DNA of 64,000 nt from positions 42,191,001 to 42,255,000 of the forward strand of contig CM059583.1 of the NCBI GenBank assembly GCA_030407085.1. Reading direction: 5' to 3'. The DNA is from Trichopria drosophilae. Lineage: Eukaryota > Arthropoda > Insecta > Hymenoptera > Diapriidae. A model generated the notes under the pieces. That model saw nothing but the letters and a program-made list of their open reading frames with translations, ran no database searches and was not told where the DNA came from. The position numbers and the translations under genes are program-made. How positions within the stretch are numbered: the stretch's first letter is position 1; each line of letters starts with the position of its first letter. Positions 26,020-37,700 of the stretch are shown in pieces.

Positions 26020-26612
26020 TACACTGAAAAAAATGGAGAATAGTTAAAAGAAATACCTTTTTTTTTGTTAATATAACTTTGATGATGTTGTTAATTTTAC
26101 TATTTTTATACTTATGTTAATATTATTTTCCCAGTAAACAAAAAAGTATTCCGAATGATTGGAGATCAAGAAATGAAATACTATCCATAAAACTCAAAAA
26201 GGCGTGCACTAATATAATAAAATAGCAACCGTCAATAGCTGTACTGAAAATAATTCCACTAAAAAAAATTTACAGAAAAATTCTTAGTTGATTTGACTAC
26301 TTTTTAACTACTCAGAGTAGTTCGATACGCAGTTACTACTGTAAAGAAGTTAAATCAACTAAAAATGTAGTTCTGATAAATTCAATTAAAAATATATCGC
26401 TCCAGCATGTTGAATAGTTTTTAGTGTACTAGGTAGTTAGACCACAAATAAATGTTTTAAATGTATAGTAGAATTAACTACCAAAATGTCGTTTCCATAA
26501 CTATATTTTTTGTTGTTGATTTAACTCCTCTATGGTTGTAACTAGAACCTAATTCCATTGAGGACTTATTGAAGTACTTCGTTAAAAAGTAGTCGTAGGT
26601 CGTAGCAACTAA
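26020..26612 (+). mobile_element. MITE family copy 1 (second copy at 46396-46932)
   Basis: It starts TACACTGAAAAAAATGGAGA. Along its length it matches 46396-46932 in the same orientation: GATGTTGTTAATTTT, AGATCAA(G/A)A, CAGAAAAATTCTTAGT and GACTAC..TTTAACTACT, then TTTTTAGTTGAT-like blocks in the right half. The second copy ends CAGTGTA, the inverse of the left end, supporting TIRs of the Tc1/mariner kind. There is no ORF. Confidence 0.65.
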
Positions 26613-26621
26613 AAATTTGTT

Positions 26622-26970
26622 GGTTCGCTGATTACGAATCCGATGTCAGCTTTTAAAAATTAAAAATGTCGAATTCAATATGGATGACAAATTTTTTTAA
26701 ATTGGTTGAATTCGCTTGAAACTTGTCACTCGAGGGTTTTTGAGATCGCTGATTAAGAATCCGGTATCAGTTTTCAAAAATGGAAATGTCGGATCCAAGA
26801 TGGCGCAGCGAAAAGTGAAAAATTTAAATTATAAATACAAAATGCAGAATACACAGAGTACCCAGTTTTTTCTTGATCAAGTAAAATTTCACTTTTCCGT
26901 CGTCCATTATGGATCCGCAATATCCCAGGTCAGATTCGTGATAAGTGACCACGAAAACCCCCGAGTAACA
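26622..26970 (+). repeat. Two tandem ~115-bp units of a widespread-looking repeat
   Basis: TCGCTGATTACGAATCCGAT... (26626) and TCGCTGATTAAGAATCCGGT... (26743) begin two units that both continue through GTCAG(C/T)TTT and AAATGTCG(A/G)AT(T/C)CAA(T/G)ATGG. An inverted echo (ATAAGTGACCACGAAAACCC) occurs at about 26941. A fragment of the same family abuts the MITE at 40731-40777. Confidence 0.6.
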
Positions 26971-27438
26971 ATAAGGCTTTTCACGGTATGAAATGCGCAT
27001 GTGCGGAGCCAAATGTTTCGTACAGTTTTGTGCATGTATTGTACAATTCATATGCAAAACGTATGTACGTATACACAGTTTCGAGATTGTTGCGTACAGT
27101 TTTTCGCCTATGCGCGCAGATTCCTCTCTAAAATAAAAAGGCCTATTATCAACTCTTTTCCGTGTAAAGAAAAATGTATGCCGCAAAGCATTAATAATCG
27201 CATCCAGGATTGTGGTCCTGCTGAAGAGCACAAGCGACGAAGCCCATCAATCGAATTTGGATAGAGTTGTATAGAATTGGATTCAATTATTAAATTCTGA
27301 ATCAATACTTTGGTCAACGGTAAATCCATTTTAATACGTAAATACAATTCTATTCGTTCATACGAATAAAAAGGTTACTTTCTGAATTCATATTAATCCA
27401 AAAAAAGTTTCCTTTTTAAAGATTAAATCTTAAATATA

Positions 27439-28110
27439 TTCAACATTACGGATTCAAAACTATGCAAGTGTATTCATTTCAATCCAAAAAAAGTTGTGTT
27501 TCAAAAACCAAACTTTCAATACATCCGTATTCAACATTATGGATTCAAAACTATCCAAGTGTATTCATGTCAATCCAGAAAAAGTTGTATTTCAAAAACA
27601 AAACTTTGAATACATCCGTATTCAACATTTCGGATTCAAAACTATCCAAATGTATCCATTTCAATCCAAAAAAAGTTTCCTATTTAAAAACGAAACATTG
27701 AATGCAGCCGTACTAAACATGACGGATTCAAAAGTAGCCAAGTGTACTCATTTCAATCCAAAAAAAGTTTCCTTCTTAAAAACGAAATATTGAATGCTTC
27801 CGTATTCAACATTACGGATTCAGAACTATCTAAGCGTATTCATTTCAATGCAAGAAAAGTTTTCTTTCAGAAACGCAACTCTGTATACATCCGTATTCAA
27901 TATTACGGACTCAAAACTATCCAAGTGTATTAATTTCAATCCAAAAAAAGTTTCCTTCTACAAAACGAAATATTGAATACATCCGTATTCCACATTACGG
28001 ATTCAAAACTATCTAAGCGTATTAATTTCAATCCAAAACTGTTGTCTATCAAAAACGAAACTTTGGATAAATCTATTGAATATTACGGATTCAAAACTAT
28101 CTAATTGTGT
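27439..28110 (+). repeat. 91-bp tandem repeat array, ~7.5 units
   Basis: Units start at 27439, 27530, 27621, 27713, 27805, 27896, 27988 and 28077, so spacing is 89-92 bp. Each unit opens with a version of TTCAACATTACGGATTCAAA, passes TTTCAATCCAAAAAAAGTT and ends near ACATCCGTA. A degenerate extra unit precedes the first. Units are individually diverged, so the array is not freshly homogenised. Confidence 0.92.
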
Positions 28111-28300
28111 TCGTAAAATTGAATACAGATGGATTACTTTTTCTGATATTTAATCCGGGAAATTACGCTTCCGATTATATTCGTAAAATTGAATACAGCT
28201 GGATTACTTTTTCCGAAATTTAATCCGGCAAATTACACTTCCGATTGTATTCGTAAAATTGAATACAGATGGATTCCTTTCTTCGGGATTCAATCCCTTT
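28111..28300 (+). repeat. 70-bp tandem repeat, ~2.6 units
   Basis: TCGTAAAATTGAATACAG recurs at 28111, 28181 and 28251, exactly 70 bp apart. Each copy is followed by TGGATTACTTTTT-like sequence, and the first two continue to TTTAATCCGG and TTCCGATT(A/G)TAT. It directly follows the 91-bp array. Confidence 0.92.
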
Positions 28301-28455
28301 GAATACAGATTTACGGAATCAAAGTATGGGTTCAAAATGAATTGAAATTTTCAATCCAACCCTATCCAATCTCGATTGCTTGAAGTCTAGGACCAAAAGC
28401 TTTTCTGCGATAATTTTTTATTACTACCACAAAGTGTTTACGTATTTACTAATAT

Positions 28456-28529
28456 TTTTGTGTTTACAGTAAACTCAAGATTCAAGCTTCCCGCGCCTAC
28501 AAAGTCGGCGCACTGCGCGTGCGCGCGTC
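28456..28529 (+). promoter_or_regulatory. 5' region of the aminopeptidase: possible acceptor and CpG-rich 5' UTR
   Basis: A pyrimidine/G tract ends in TTTACAG (AG at 28468-28469), a possible acceptor for a spliced leader exon. Next comes an in-frame TAA at 28470-28472 and then a CpG-rich run (CGCGCC, GGCGCACTGCGCGTGCGCGC) up to the ATG at 28530. The in-frame stop and the absence of another upstream ATG fix 28530 as the start if transcription begins here or splices in at 28469. Confidence 0.5.
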
Positions 28530-28746
28530 ATGCCTGTTTGGAAAGATAAGGTCGTCGACCGATCAAAGGTTGGCGCGACGTATCGCAGTGACGCCGGTAT
28601 TGTCAAGCCTCCTCTACAGGCGCGTCCGGCAACATTATTACTGAGCATCACCTGTAGTCTTTGCATAGTGCTTACATTATTCTGTTCCTGTTTAATCGCA
28701 TTTTTAATACTACTTGGACATTGGTCGGACTCTTCATATTTTACAG
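28530..28746 (+). CDS. Aminopeptidase coding exon 1: cytosolic tail and signal anchor
   Basis: The ATG at 28530 opens 72 codons plus one base. A basic tail ([20 protein letters not shown]...) precedes a hydrophobic span of about 28 residues ([20 protein letters not shown], then [10 protein letters not shown]), followed by [10 protein letters not shown] Lys/Arg-rich tail before the span gives an N-in/C-out topology. The donor is ACAG/GTAAGA at 28747. The leftover G joins AT of exon 2 to make Asp, giving [10 protein letters not shown]. Because this exon is 8.2 kb from the next, its link rests on phase, fit to family architecture and lack of a competitor. Confidence 0.85.
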
Positions 28747-31700
28747 GTAAGAACAGATTCTTTTATCTTTGTTTTTGTTTCTTCATGGTGGAATTCTGTA
28801 GTGTTACGTGCAAGATTACCAAAATATTTAGTAACATTATTAATATGTTGGTACGCTAGTTTGGAATGAATATCCCAATGTTGCCTAAAATATAACAATG
28901 TTGACCTTCCAGGCAACTAGCCAATCGCGTTACAATTTGACAGTATCCATCTTGAAAACAAAAATGGACACCAAATACAAGATTCTAATTGGTGGATATC
29001 ATTTTACCCTAGGTTTATTATGTTTTGGAGTTAGGTCTTTTAAAAAATTCCGTGATTCTACGATTTAGTACTCATCTTTCGTTTTAGAAAATATCTTAAA
29101 TATTTAGTAACAATAAATTAAATATTTAGTAACATTATTAATATGTTGGTACGCTAGTTTGGAACGAATATCCCAATGTTGCCTAAAGTATAACAATGTT
29201 GACCTTATAGGCAACTAGCCAATCGCGTTACAATTGGTTGATATAATTTTACCCTAGGTTTAGTATGTTTTGGAGTATGGTCTTTTCAAAAATTCAGTGA
29301 TTCTACGATTTAGTACTCATCTTTCGTTTTAGAAAATATCTTAAATTTCTATTGATAGAACGACATATGGTTACCTAATACACACCTGGCCTTCTTCATT
29401 CTAGTAAACGCTTTAGTAGCGGGAATTTCAAAGAGTAGATTCATCAAAGTTTCAGAAGATTCCAGCCTACGATATTGATATTTAGTCTGTTCCACATTCA
29501 TAATATTATTTTCTTATTACATACTATGTTTATCTAATTTTTAATTATTTTCTGATGCTTATAAAATTATACAAAACATACAATAAAAATTACTGGCTTT
29601 TTCAGAATTCTGATTAGGTTGAATCTGTATTGAATCGCATATTCTCAGTGTTTGACGATATGCTCACAGAGACAAAACAAATAGTTACTGGGACCAATTT
29701 TCAAAAGTAAAACACGGGCTTATAACAAATACTGAAATTAATTCCCTGGTAAAAAACATCTTTCGTGGGCCTGTATTAAACAAGATTATGATATTGTTCC
29801 GTTTACTATTTCCCTATACTGAAATATCCATCAACTAGCATAACTTCAAATATACCGCAGTTTTACAACTGAGTAGACATTTTAAATATTCCTCAGTTCT
29901 AAAATAGATGTAATAAAATTGATTAAACTAAAATAACCTCTTGTCATAGTAAAACCCCCGGGTACAAATTAGTTATATAGAAAGTACATACAATTCTATA
30001 GCAATAATATATGAAGTTTGTCTTTATAGTATTGTGTGTGATTGTGTATATTATATAATACGATTGCTATAAATTTCAAATGCATGAATATATTTCAATT
30101 GCTGTATATAATTGGAGACAGGAGTATATGATTATATATAATAATATATATTCGTATATAATCATATATAAATTTAATAAAATCAAACTTTTTAGCATTT
30201 TTTATGTTTATCCACAAAAATGCCAAAATATCAGTGGGCTTGCATAATGTAAATGAATTATCCAAAAATATGGGTGCGGATCGAAAAACGGACTAATCAG
30301 AGAGCCGACATGTCGAAAAACGGACAATCGAAAAAACCGACAATCGAAAAGCCGACAGTAAAAAAATCGACAGTTCAACAAATGGCTGTCTTCCTGATGA
30401 TGTGTCTATTTTTTGGGCGAGGGTCGAAAAACCGACAAATAAAAAACCGACAGTCAAAAAACCGACAGTCAAAAAACCGACAGTCAAAAAACCGACACTC
30501 AAAAAACCGACATTTCAAAAACTGACTATCCAAGTTGATCTGCTACAAAAAAAATGACTACTACTTGATCTGACGTCTTTTTTACTTTCGGCGTTTTGAC
30601 TTTCGGCGTTTTGACTTTCGGCTTTTCGACTGTCGGCTTTTTGATTTGTCGGTTTTTCGACCAGCACCCTATTTGTTTATGTGTCGGCTTTTTAACTGCC
30701 GGGATTTTTACTCTCAGCTTTATAACTGTCGGTTTTTTGAGCTGTCGGCTTTTTGATTTGTCGGTTTTTCGACCTGCACCTGTATGTAGTAATATATATG
30801 AGAATTGTTAAATGTTAGTAATATTTGGTCATTGAAATGCTATTTTTAACAATATTTAAAGACAATTGTATAGAGTAAAAAATTCTATACAAGTGTATAG
30901 AATTGTATATAACTCATTTTACCTGTGAATTTGTGTATAGTATATATTATAATATTGTAATTTGTAAAAGTCACATATTACCAACCACAACTATTGGTAA
31001 TGTTGCTATAGTTATATGCTACAACCACTTCTGCCTTTTGTTGATAAATATAAAAATCCTTTTACAATATTGACAACTTCATCAGATACAATTTATAGTA
31101 CATAAATAAAACATTGAATTGGAACATTTAGTTTTACTGCACACATTGTATTTTCCCAGTTATTATGTTTCCAAAATATTTAATTTCTCAATAATTTCTT
31201 CCACTTTTAACACTGGCAAAAATGTTATGGTCCAGATCGTTTTAAGTTGATGCAGAATACAAAAATTGATCAAAAATAATTTTGTTTCATTATTAATGTC
31301 AATTCAAAACTCCAGAATGCACTAAGCATTATGATTATATTTATTTGGGTTCCACTTCTATGTATAAGTTATATAATTAAATCATGAAACTTACAAAATC
31401 AAGCAAAGAAATTTGAATAACAACACGAATGGCTGTAAACCTTTAATAGTTCAATTTTAGTGTTTTCATTCATGAAAGTGACCTCCTTTTACTTTCAATA
31501 CTATTGACTATTGTCATTCCAATAATAAGGTTTTATGGAGTTAAGCAGACATTATTTTTTATAATGAAATATCGTTGTTATACAAATCGACAGATTTTAA
31601 TTTTCTTACATTTCGATTTTGTTAACGAATTAATAATACGCCTCTTCGATAAATAAAAAACCAAAGCTGTGGAACAAAAATAAGAAGTCACTTTTTCCAA

Positions 31701-34700
31701 AAATGATTTTAAAGTTTCTCAGTTACGGTATTTAACCCTTACATGCTACACATAGCTTTTCATAGATTTCTTAATTTACTTCCGTAACTTAGTACAAATA
31801 ATAAGAGCTTGGGGTCAAGAGGTAATTTTTTAGTTAATAAAAAGAAATTATCCATTGCCAGGAAAATGTTACAATTGAAAGCAGCATTTTGAGAATTTAA
31901 GAACTGTGGAGCAATGATATCGGAAGAAAAAGTCAATGCACTAATTGAAAAGTTTATTTGTGGATTTTTAATTAGAAATAGCACATTATAATATGTCGAG
32001 TTCAAAAATTCAGAGCGTTCACGAATTTGCTCAAAGAATTTACGACTCAACGAGAAAATTTTAAAATGTCCAAAAATCATATCTGTGAAATAGAAAATCA
32101 TTGCGACTTTTATTAAAGATCTATTAAGTAGTATTTAAAAAAAATATATCACCAATAGTTGGTAGAAAAAGATCACAAAATTCAACATTTTCAACACAAC
32201 TAAAAAAATGGTAACCGAATGCACTGATCATTAGCTTTATTCCTGCATTATAAAATATTTCCTTTGAGATGTTTTAAATATCGCCAAAGGATTCGAAAAT
32301 ATGACCCATTATTGAAATTCAGAGCGTTCACGAACTTTCAGCCTGAATTGTAGGTTTGTTTCTTGTTTAGATAAATGTGGAATTTGTGTAACGTCAATAA
32401 TTTTTTATTTAAATTCCTCTTGCACATTTTACACCTTTTACACAAATACAGTAATAAATGAACATGCAATGTGTAAGAAACCCAACCAAACCACATTTAA
32501 CTACCGTCGCTGCCCATTTGTGGCATAAATAACACCATAATCATCTAATGATGAACCAAGATGGAAATATACACAGAAAAAAGTCTTAAAATTGTTACAT
32601 CTCAAATTAAGCACTATAAAACGTTTAATTTCAACCTAAAATTGTGCTAATTTTCTTAAATTAAGTCAATATTTGCGCTTAAAACCGTGTTTTTAGTTTC
32701 GAAAACTTACGTTTAGTAAATATTCATAACTTAGGTGTGACAAGCTCGAAAAATGGTTATTTAAGCATAAATCTCCACTAAAATTAAACTTTGCTGTTTG
32801 AAAGTAAGACTTTCAGCGCAAATATTGAGTTAATTTAAGAAAATTAGCTAAATTTTAGACTGAAATTAAGCCTTTTACAGTGCTTAATTTGAAATGTAAC
32901 AATTTTAAGACTTTTTTTCTGTGTACTATTAATATTATATTTGTCTCCAACAGTTCACTTTTGAAAGTGAGAAACTCATCTGCGTGATTCACATTTATTT
33001 GCAAACTTTTTAGAATCGTTTCTAACGTTTAGGACCAACTCTGAAGGATTAATTTCCGGTTAATTTATATATTTGTCACTAATAATTTGCTTTTTAGATC
33101 CGATTTGTTTACGGATACCAGTCGCCTCATCACAATTCATTCTTAAGGCTTATAGAAGTCCTGACTGATTATTACTTTCGGGGCTTATTTGCAATACATT
33201 CGAGTGTCCGGGAATACTCGATCTTCCCCTATCTGTAAAATTTACCTATCATTGAAACTCTATCATTAAAATATTAATATAAATGTATGTCAAAATAATG
33301 CAAAGGCTAATTTTACGATGAACATATAAATATAAAAATAAAAAGCTATAAAAGTCACGATATTTTTGTAGGTGTTGATTGAATTGATAAAGTGCTAAAC
33401 ATAAATCATCAAATTTGATTGAAATATTATGTAAACCATTTAATCAGCTTCGCGACTGAGAATGATAAGCATTGAATTGAAAATAGTGGCATTTGATTGC
33501 AGTTATCTGAGGTTTCATAACGTTCCCTAATCCAAGTTTCAAATATCGAACAAAATTAAATATTTCAAGCTGGTAAACGGAGTATGGTGTTTTTAAAGAA
33601 ATTTTTTAAATAGGAACTGTAGACGAATTGTCAACAATTACATTTAATATACAAAGGCCCATTAGACTCATATATTATAGATAGTAAATTCGTAGGGTAG
33701 TTTATGGGGAGAAATTGCCTTTATACATAGTAAACATTTTTTCTAAGTTCATGATTGTTTACTGTTGTCTATACAAATTTCACAAAATAATAATAAATCT
33801 GTGTAAAATAGTACCATTTTCAACAAAGAAATTTTTCGTTTATGAGTAATAAAGTTTACAACGAACGTGTATAGCATTGCAAAATTTACTAAATATAAAA
33901 TAGACTCGAGACTAGACTCAATAATTTATTTTGAATACTATCCTCTCTCAATATTCTATTACTATTTACAAGGAGAGAAATTGATTGTGCAAAAAAGTTT
34001 GTTAAAATAGTTATTGTTAGAACTACTATAGATTTAACAAATACTATCTTAAGTATATAATTCGAGTAAAAATTTGATTTGTATCCGATTTTGATTCTCG
34101 AAGCTCTCTATTAATCTCGTTGTAGAAATAACGATTTCCATTTCATAAATTTAATAAATTAAGGATTCAGAATGGTATTTAGTATGTAATTTATGTAACA
34201 CATCTTTTTTTTTGTAAAAAAAAATAGTAGAAGTATAATGTTTCTTGACAATGCTTAAATCGTTTGCAGCTATGTCGGTGAAAATACATGCTTATATAAT
34301 ATTAAACATGCAGTATTATTAGTAATTATATTCTCTAGTTGCCCTGTATTAATATCAGATACAATCTGTATTCCTACTGCTGTAAAAGAAATTTTATAGG
34401 AAGATAACTTCAAAAAATCGGAAAACACTTGGATACGGATTTGAAAGCAGACTTGCAGAATAGCAATGTTTCAGAATTGAATAATAATTTTTACTATTCT
34501 AGAATAGGAATTTTCTATTATTACATGAAAATTCCAAATATGGGAAAATATTGATATATAGAATAATAATTGCAATATTGTTATCATAATAAAGTGCCAT
34601 TGTTTAAATTTTTAATTTTGTATATTCGTGTTTATTATTTTATTTGTTTTATACCTCCCAGCATTAAATTGTTTACACTCCTGGCGGTAAAAAACTAGCT

Positions 34701-37700
34701 TTTAATACCATTACAGGAACAAGTGCCATTGGTATAATATATTATCTGCTGTTAAAGCTTATCATTTAATCTGCTTTTGAGATATTGAAAGCTCATTTCT
34801 ATAACGGGAGCTACAATACAGCACAATAAACCTACGACTCAGCTTACGAATATCGCGTACTCGCCTAACGACAAAAGTGCAACTAGCTTGTAGGAATCAT
34901 TTGGTGCAGATGCGTAAAAGTTTATTAAATTTACAATACTCTTGTAGAAAATGTTACTAGTCAGAATAGTAATAAGTAAACACGTTCGTAATAACCATGT
35001 ATAGTTAGTTTCCATTGGTCAGCACGAAAGTTTTTACTATTCTAACTAGTAAAAATTTCTTCAATAGCATTGTAAATTTCATAAGCTTATTTACTTTAGT
35101 ATTATGGTTTAAATTAGGAAATTCTATTACAGAACAATATCACAACATGTTTAACTATTAGTGTTTATTTTGATTATTTCACGTCTGTCATCAAATGCCT
35201 AGCGAGAATAGTAATTTTTCCTAGTTTTTTTAGACATCTTCCTATTCAATTTCTCTTTTAGAGTAGAAACATAATGTCTTTGATACAATTATTATTGCTC
35301 CGCTATTAAGAAGCATAACACATGGTCTCCAGTACAATATTTGTAGTACCAATTACAATCTATTTCTCTCTATGTATTGTAAATTTTGTTTATTATGTAT
35401 GTTTACGACTGTTGTAATATTTTATTAGTGACGGACTCATATATTAGTGTTTTTGTAAGTAATATTGATAATTTAATGATCCGACCGCACAAAAATGAAT
35501 GAAAATCAAATTATTAGTCGTTAAAAAATCCAAAACTGTAATAATGATGAATTTCTGCGTTCAGGAAGGAAATTTCAATTTTTTACTTATGTTCCTACGT
35601 GTCTTTGTACAATCATCGGCTCAACCATTCGTCCGCTCGTTTCTTCCTAAAACGTCTAGAACTCATGCAATTACATCACTCGTGAACAAATTTTCAGGCA
35701 AGTTTCTGTTTATGAGTGTATTTATTTTATGCAGCTAAGTAAAATACAAAATGACCTGATTATTATTGCAGAAAATCCCCAGATTTTTACTATTATAAAC
35801 CTCAACTAGAAAATTATTTCTTGAGCATCATAGTTATGCAATCGTTGAATGTTATTTCAAGTAAATAATTCGAAAATGATTTTATATTTCACAAAGTGAC
35901 TTTTTGCTAGATTAAATTTCAAAGATAAAGTGCATTTTAAGGTTAATACTTCTTAAAAAAGCAACAATCGATTTCTTTTGTGCTCTGTGTAAATTTATTA
36001 CACTTCTTACAATAAGAATAATGTTTAATTTTCTTAAAATTACACTTTTTAAAATAGTTTACTATCATTGTAGTTTCATTTATAGTTATGATTTATTTAA
36101 GTACTTTACGTTTGAGAAATTCCTAATCACTATATCACTCCTGTAACGAATAGAATTACTTACAAACTATAACATATTATCCATACATTAGCCTTGTTAT
36201 ATTTATATCGAAATTGTTTTATTTTGAGTTTTGCGCTATTTCACTCTGCTTTAGTCAGATCAGATTGATTTTGAATTTATAGAAATCAGACTTGACCATG
36301 TCTTTTTAGAGTTCTATATATAGAATAATTTGCAATCATTATGAACTTTATAAATAAATATAATATGGAAATTAGTTATAATTAATCTGTAAGGAAGCAA
36401 TCACAGTTGAAGTACGAAATTCAAGCTGTTTTTGCAACAAAGTCATGATTTTTATGATCAACCGATTATTAACACAGTATAGGATAGACTTTACGTACAT
36501 CTTGGATTTTGGTGCAATTAAATAATAAATATACGGTTATATTCATTATTAACGCGTAACTGATATTGATCTAGAATACTAAAGATAAATAAACTATCTG
36601 TAAATTATAATTTTGGAGAATTCCCTAACCAATGAAGGTGAAGCTTGTGGCCGATCGGTAGCAGCCGACTCGTACACAAAATGTTTTGATTGTTTACATT
36701 CGCATTTTGCATAATGCACTAATTTATAAATGCGTACTTTTCATGCTAATATAAGAGAGCCGGGTAAAGAAGAGAATCGCGTGCTAAATTGTTTTCAAAC
36801 TCATTTAAGCTAAAAAATGTTTGATAGAATGAATGTCAGATATATACATCGATTATCGTAACGCATAAGCTAACCTATAAACAAAGCCAAAATTTTACGT
36901 GTATTTTTAATTTACAGATCATCCGTACGCCATGTCACACGCCAAGGTGCCTTCGGATCTGAATTTCAGATTACCTAAAGCTGTGAAACCATTGCATTAT
37001 GATCTCTATCTTCATCCTAACTTGAAAAAAGGCACATTTAAAGGGAGAGTTACAATTTCCATCAACGTTAGCGACAGGCGAAATTACATAGCCTTACATC
37101 AAAAAGACTTAAATATAACTGCAACTAATTTAAGGTATAATGATAATATTGGTGGTCGAGAAGTTGAAATCAAAGATGCATATAACGTGGAACAACATGA
37201 AGCTTTTATCGTTTCCACACAGCAAGAACTTCCTATTGGATTTTATAAGTTAACACTCGAATTCGAAGGAGCTTTACAACCTAACAAAATTGTTGGGTTT
37301 TATTCCAGCCGATATAAGGATGAACAGAATCGCATGAGGTAGGTTATTTTTATTATTTTATCAGATGTAAATACGATATTCCCCTATACCAAAAAACAAT
37401 TTTTTGACATTATTACTATGTTGCATACTTTGAAAATTAAAAACAATTATTTACATTATAATAAAAGAATTAAAATATTTTCCGCAATATTCATTGCTAT
37501 TAAATATTGAATTAAGTTTCTTGGTTTTAATTTACTTTAGTTTCGTTTTGATATAAATTTTATTTAATTTTTAGCGTGTTCTGTGCAAATTAGGAGTGAG
37601 AATTCACAATAGAGTGGTTCAATTTTCTCTCTGGTAATGAATTTTTACTCCAAGGAATGTACAGAGTATTTATGAAAATTTATAGACATTTATTGATGTC

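Larger units (their letters stand above)
27248..28378. mobile_element. Inverted-repeat element (1131 bp) carrying two tandem arrays, just upstream of aminopeptidase exon 1
   Basis: The left border CAATCGAATTTGGATAGAGT and the right border, inverted, CAATCGAGATTGGATAGGGT are near-identical. They enclose a 91-bp array (27439-28110) and a 70-bp array (28111-28300). The borders coincide closely with the outer limits of the repetitive DNA, so the arrays seem to travel within the element. All ORFs in it are by-products of the repeat units. The superfamily is unknown. Confidence 0.65.
28747..36917 (+). other. Aminopeptidase intron 1 (8171 bp)
   Basis: This is the longest intron of the gene. It holds a tandem duplication, a dispersed repeat, an FB-like nested foldback, an AT palindrome (about 30123-30170), a 356-bp MITE and a hairpin element. 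Between 30960-32570, 32930-34900 and 35100-36600 I see nothing beyond chance ORFs. Confidence 0.8.

Noticed and set aside
27462..27976. Several overlapping ORFs of 60-99 codons
   Set aside because: By-products of the 91-bp tandem repeat; they differ in frame and have no conserved protein feature.
27439..28110. CRISPR-like regular spacing
   Set aside because: Whole units repeat without unique spacers, and the sequence is eukaryotic; it is a plain tandem array.
30253..30525. ORF with a KNRQS-type repeat
   Set aside because: It arises from the 15-bp DNA units of the foldback arm, and the other strand is also open for the same reason.
31760..32101. 113-codon minus-strand ORF
   Set aside because: No family resemblance and no supporting signals; inside intron 1 of the aminopeptidase.
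35499..35700. Possible alternative first exon (ORF with [20 protein letters not shown])
   Set aside because: The only donor at its end is a GC type (CAG/GCAAGT) and no promoter or conserved peptide supports it.
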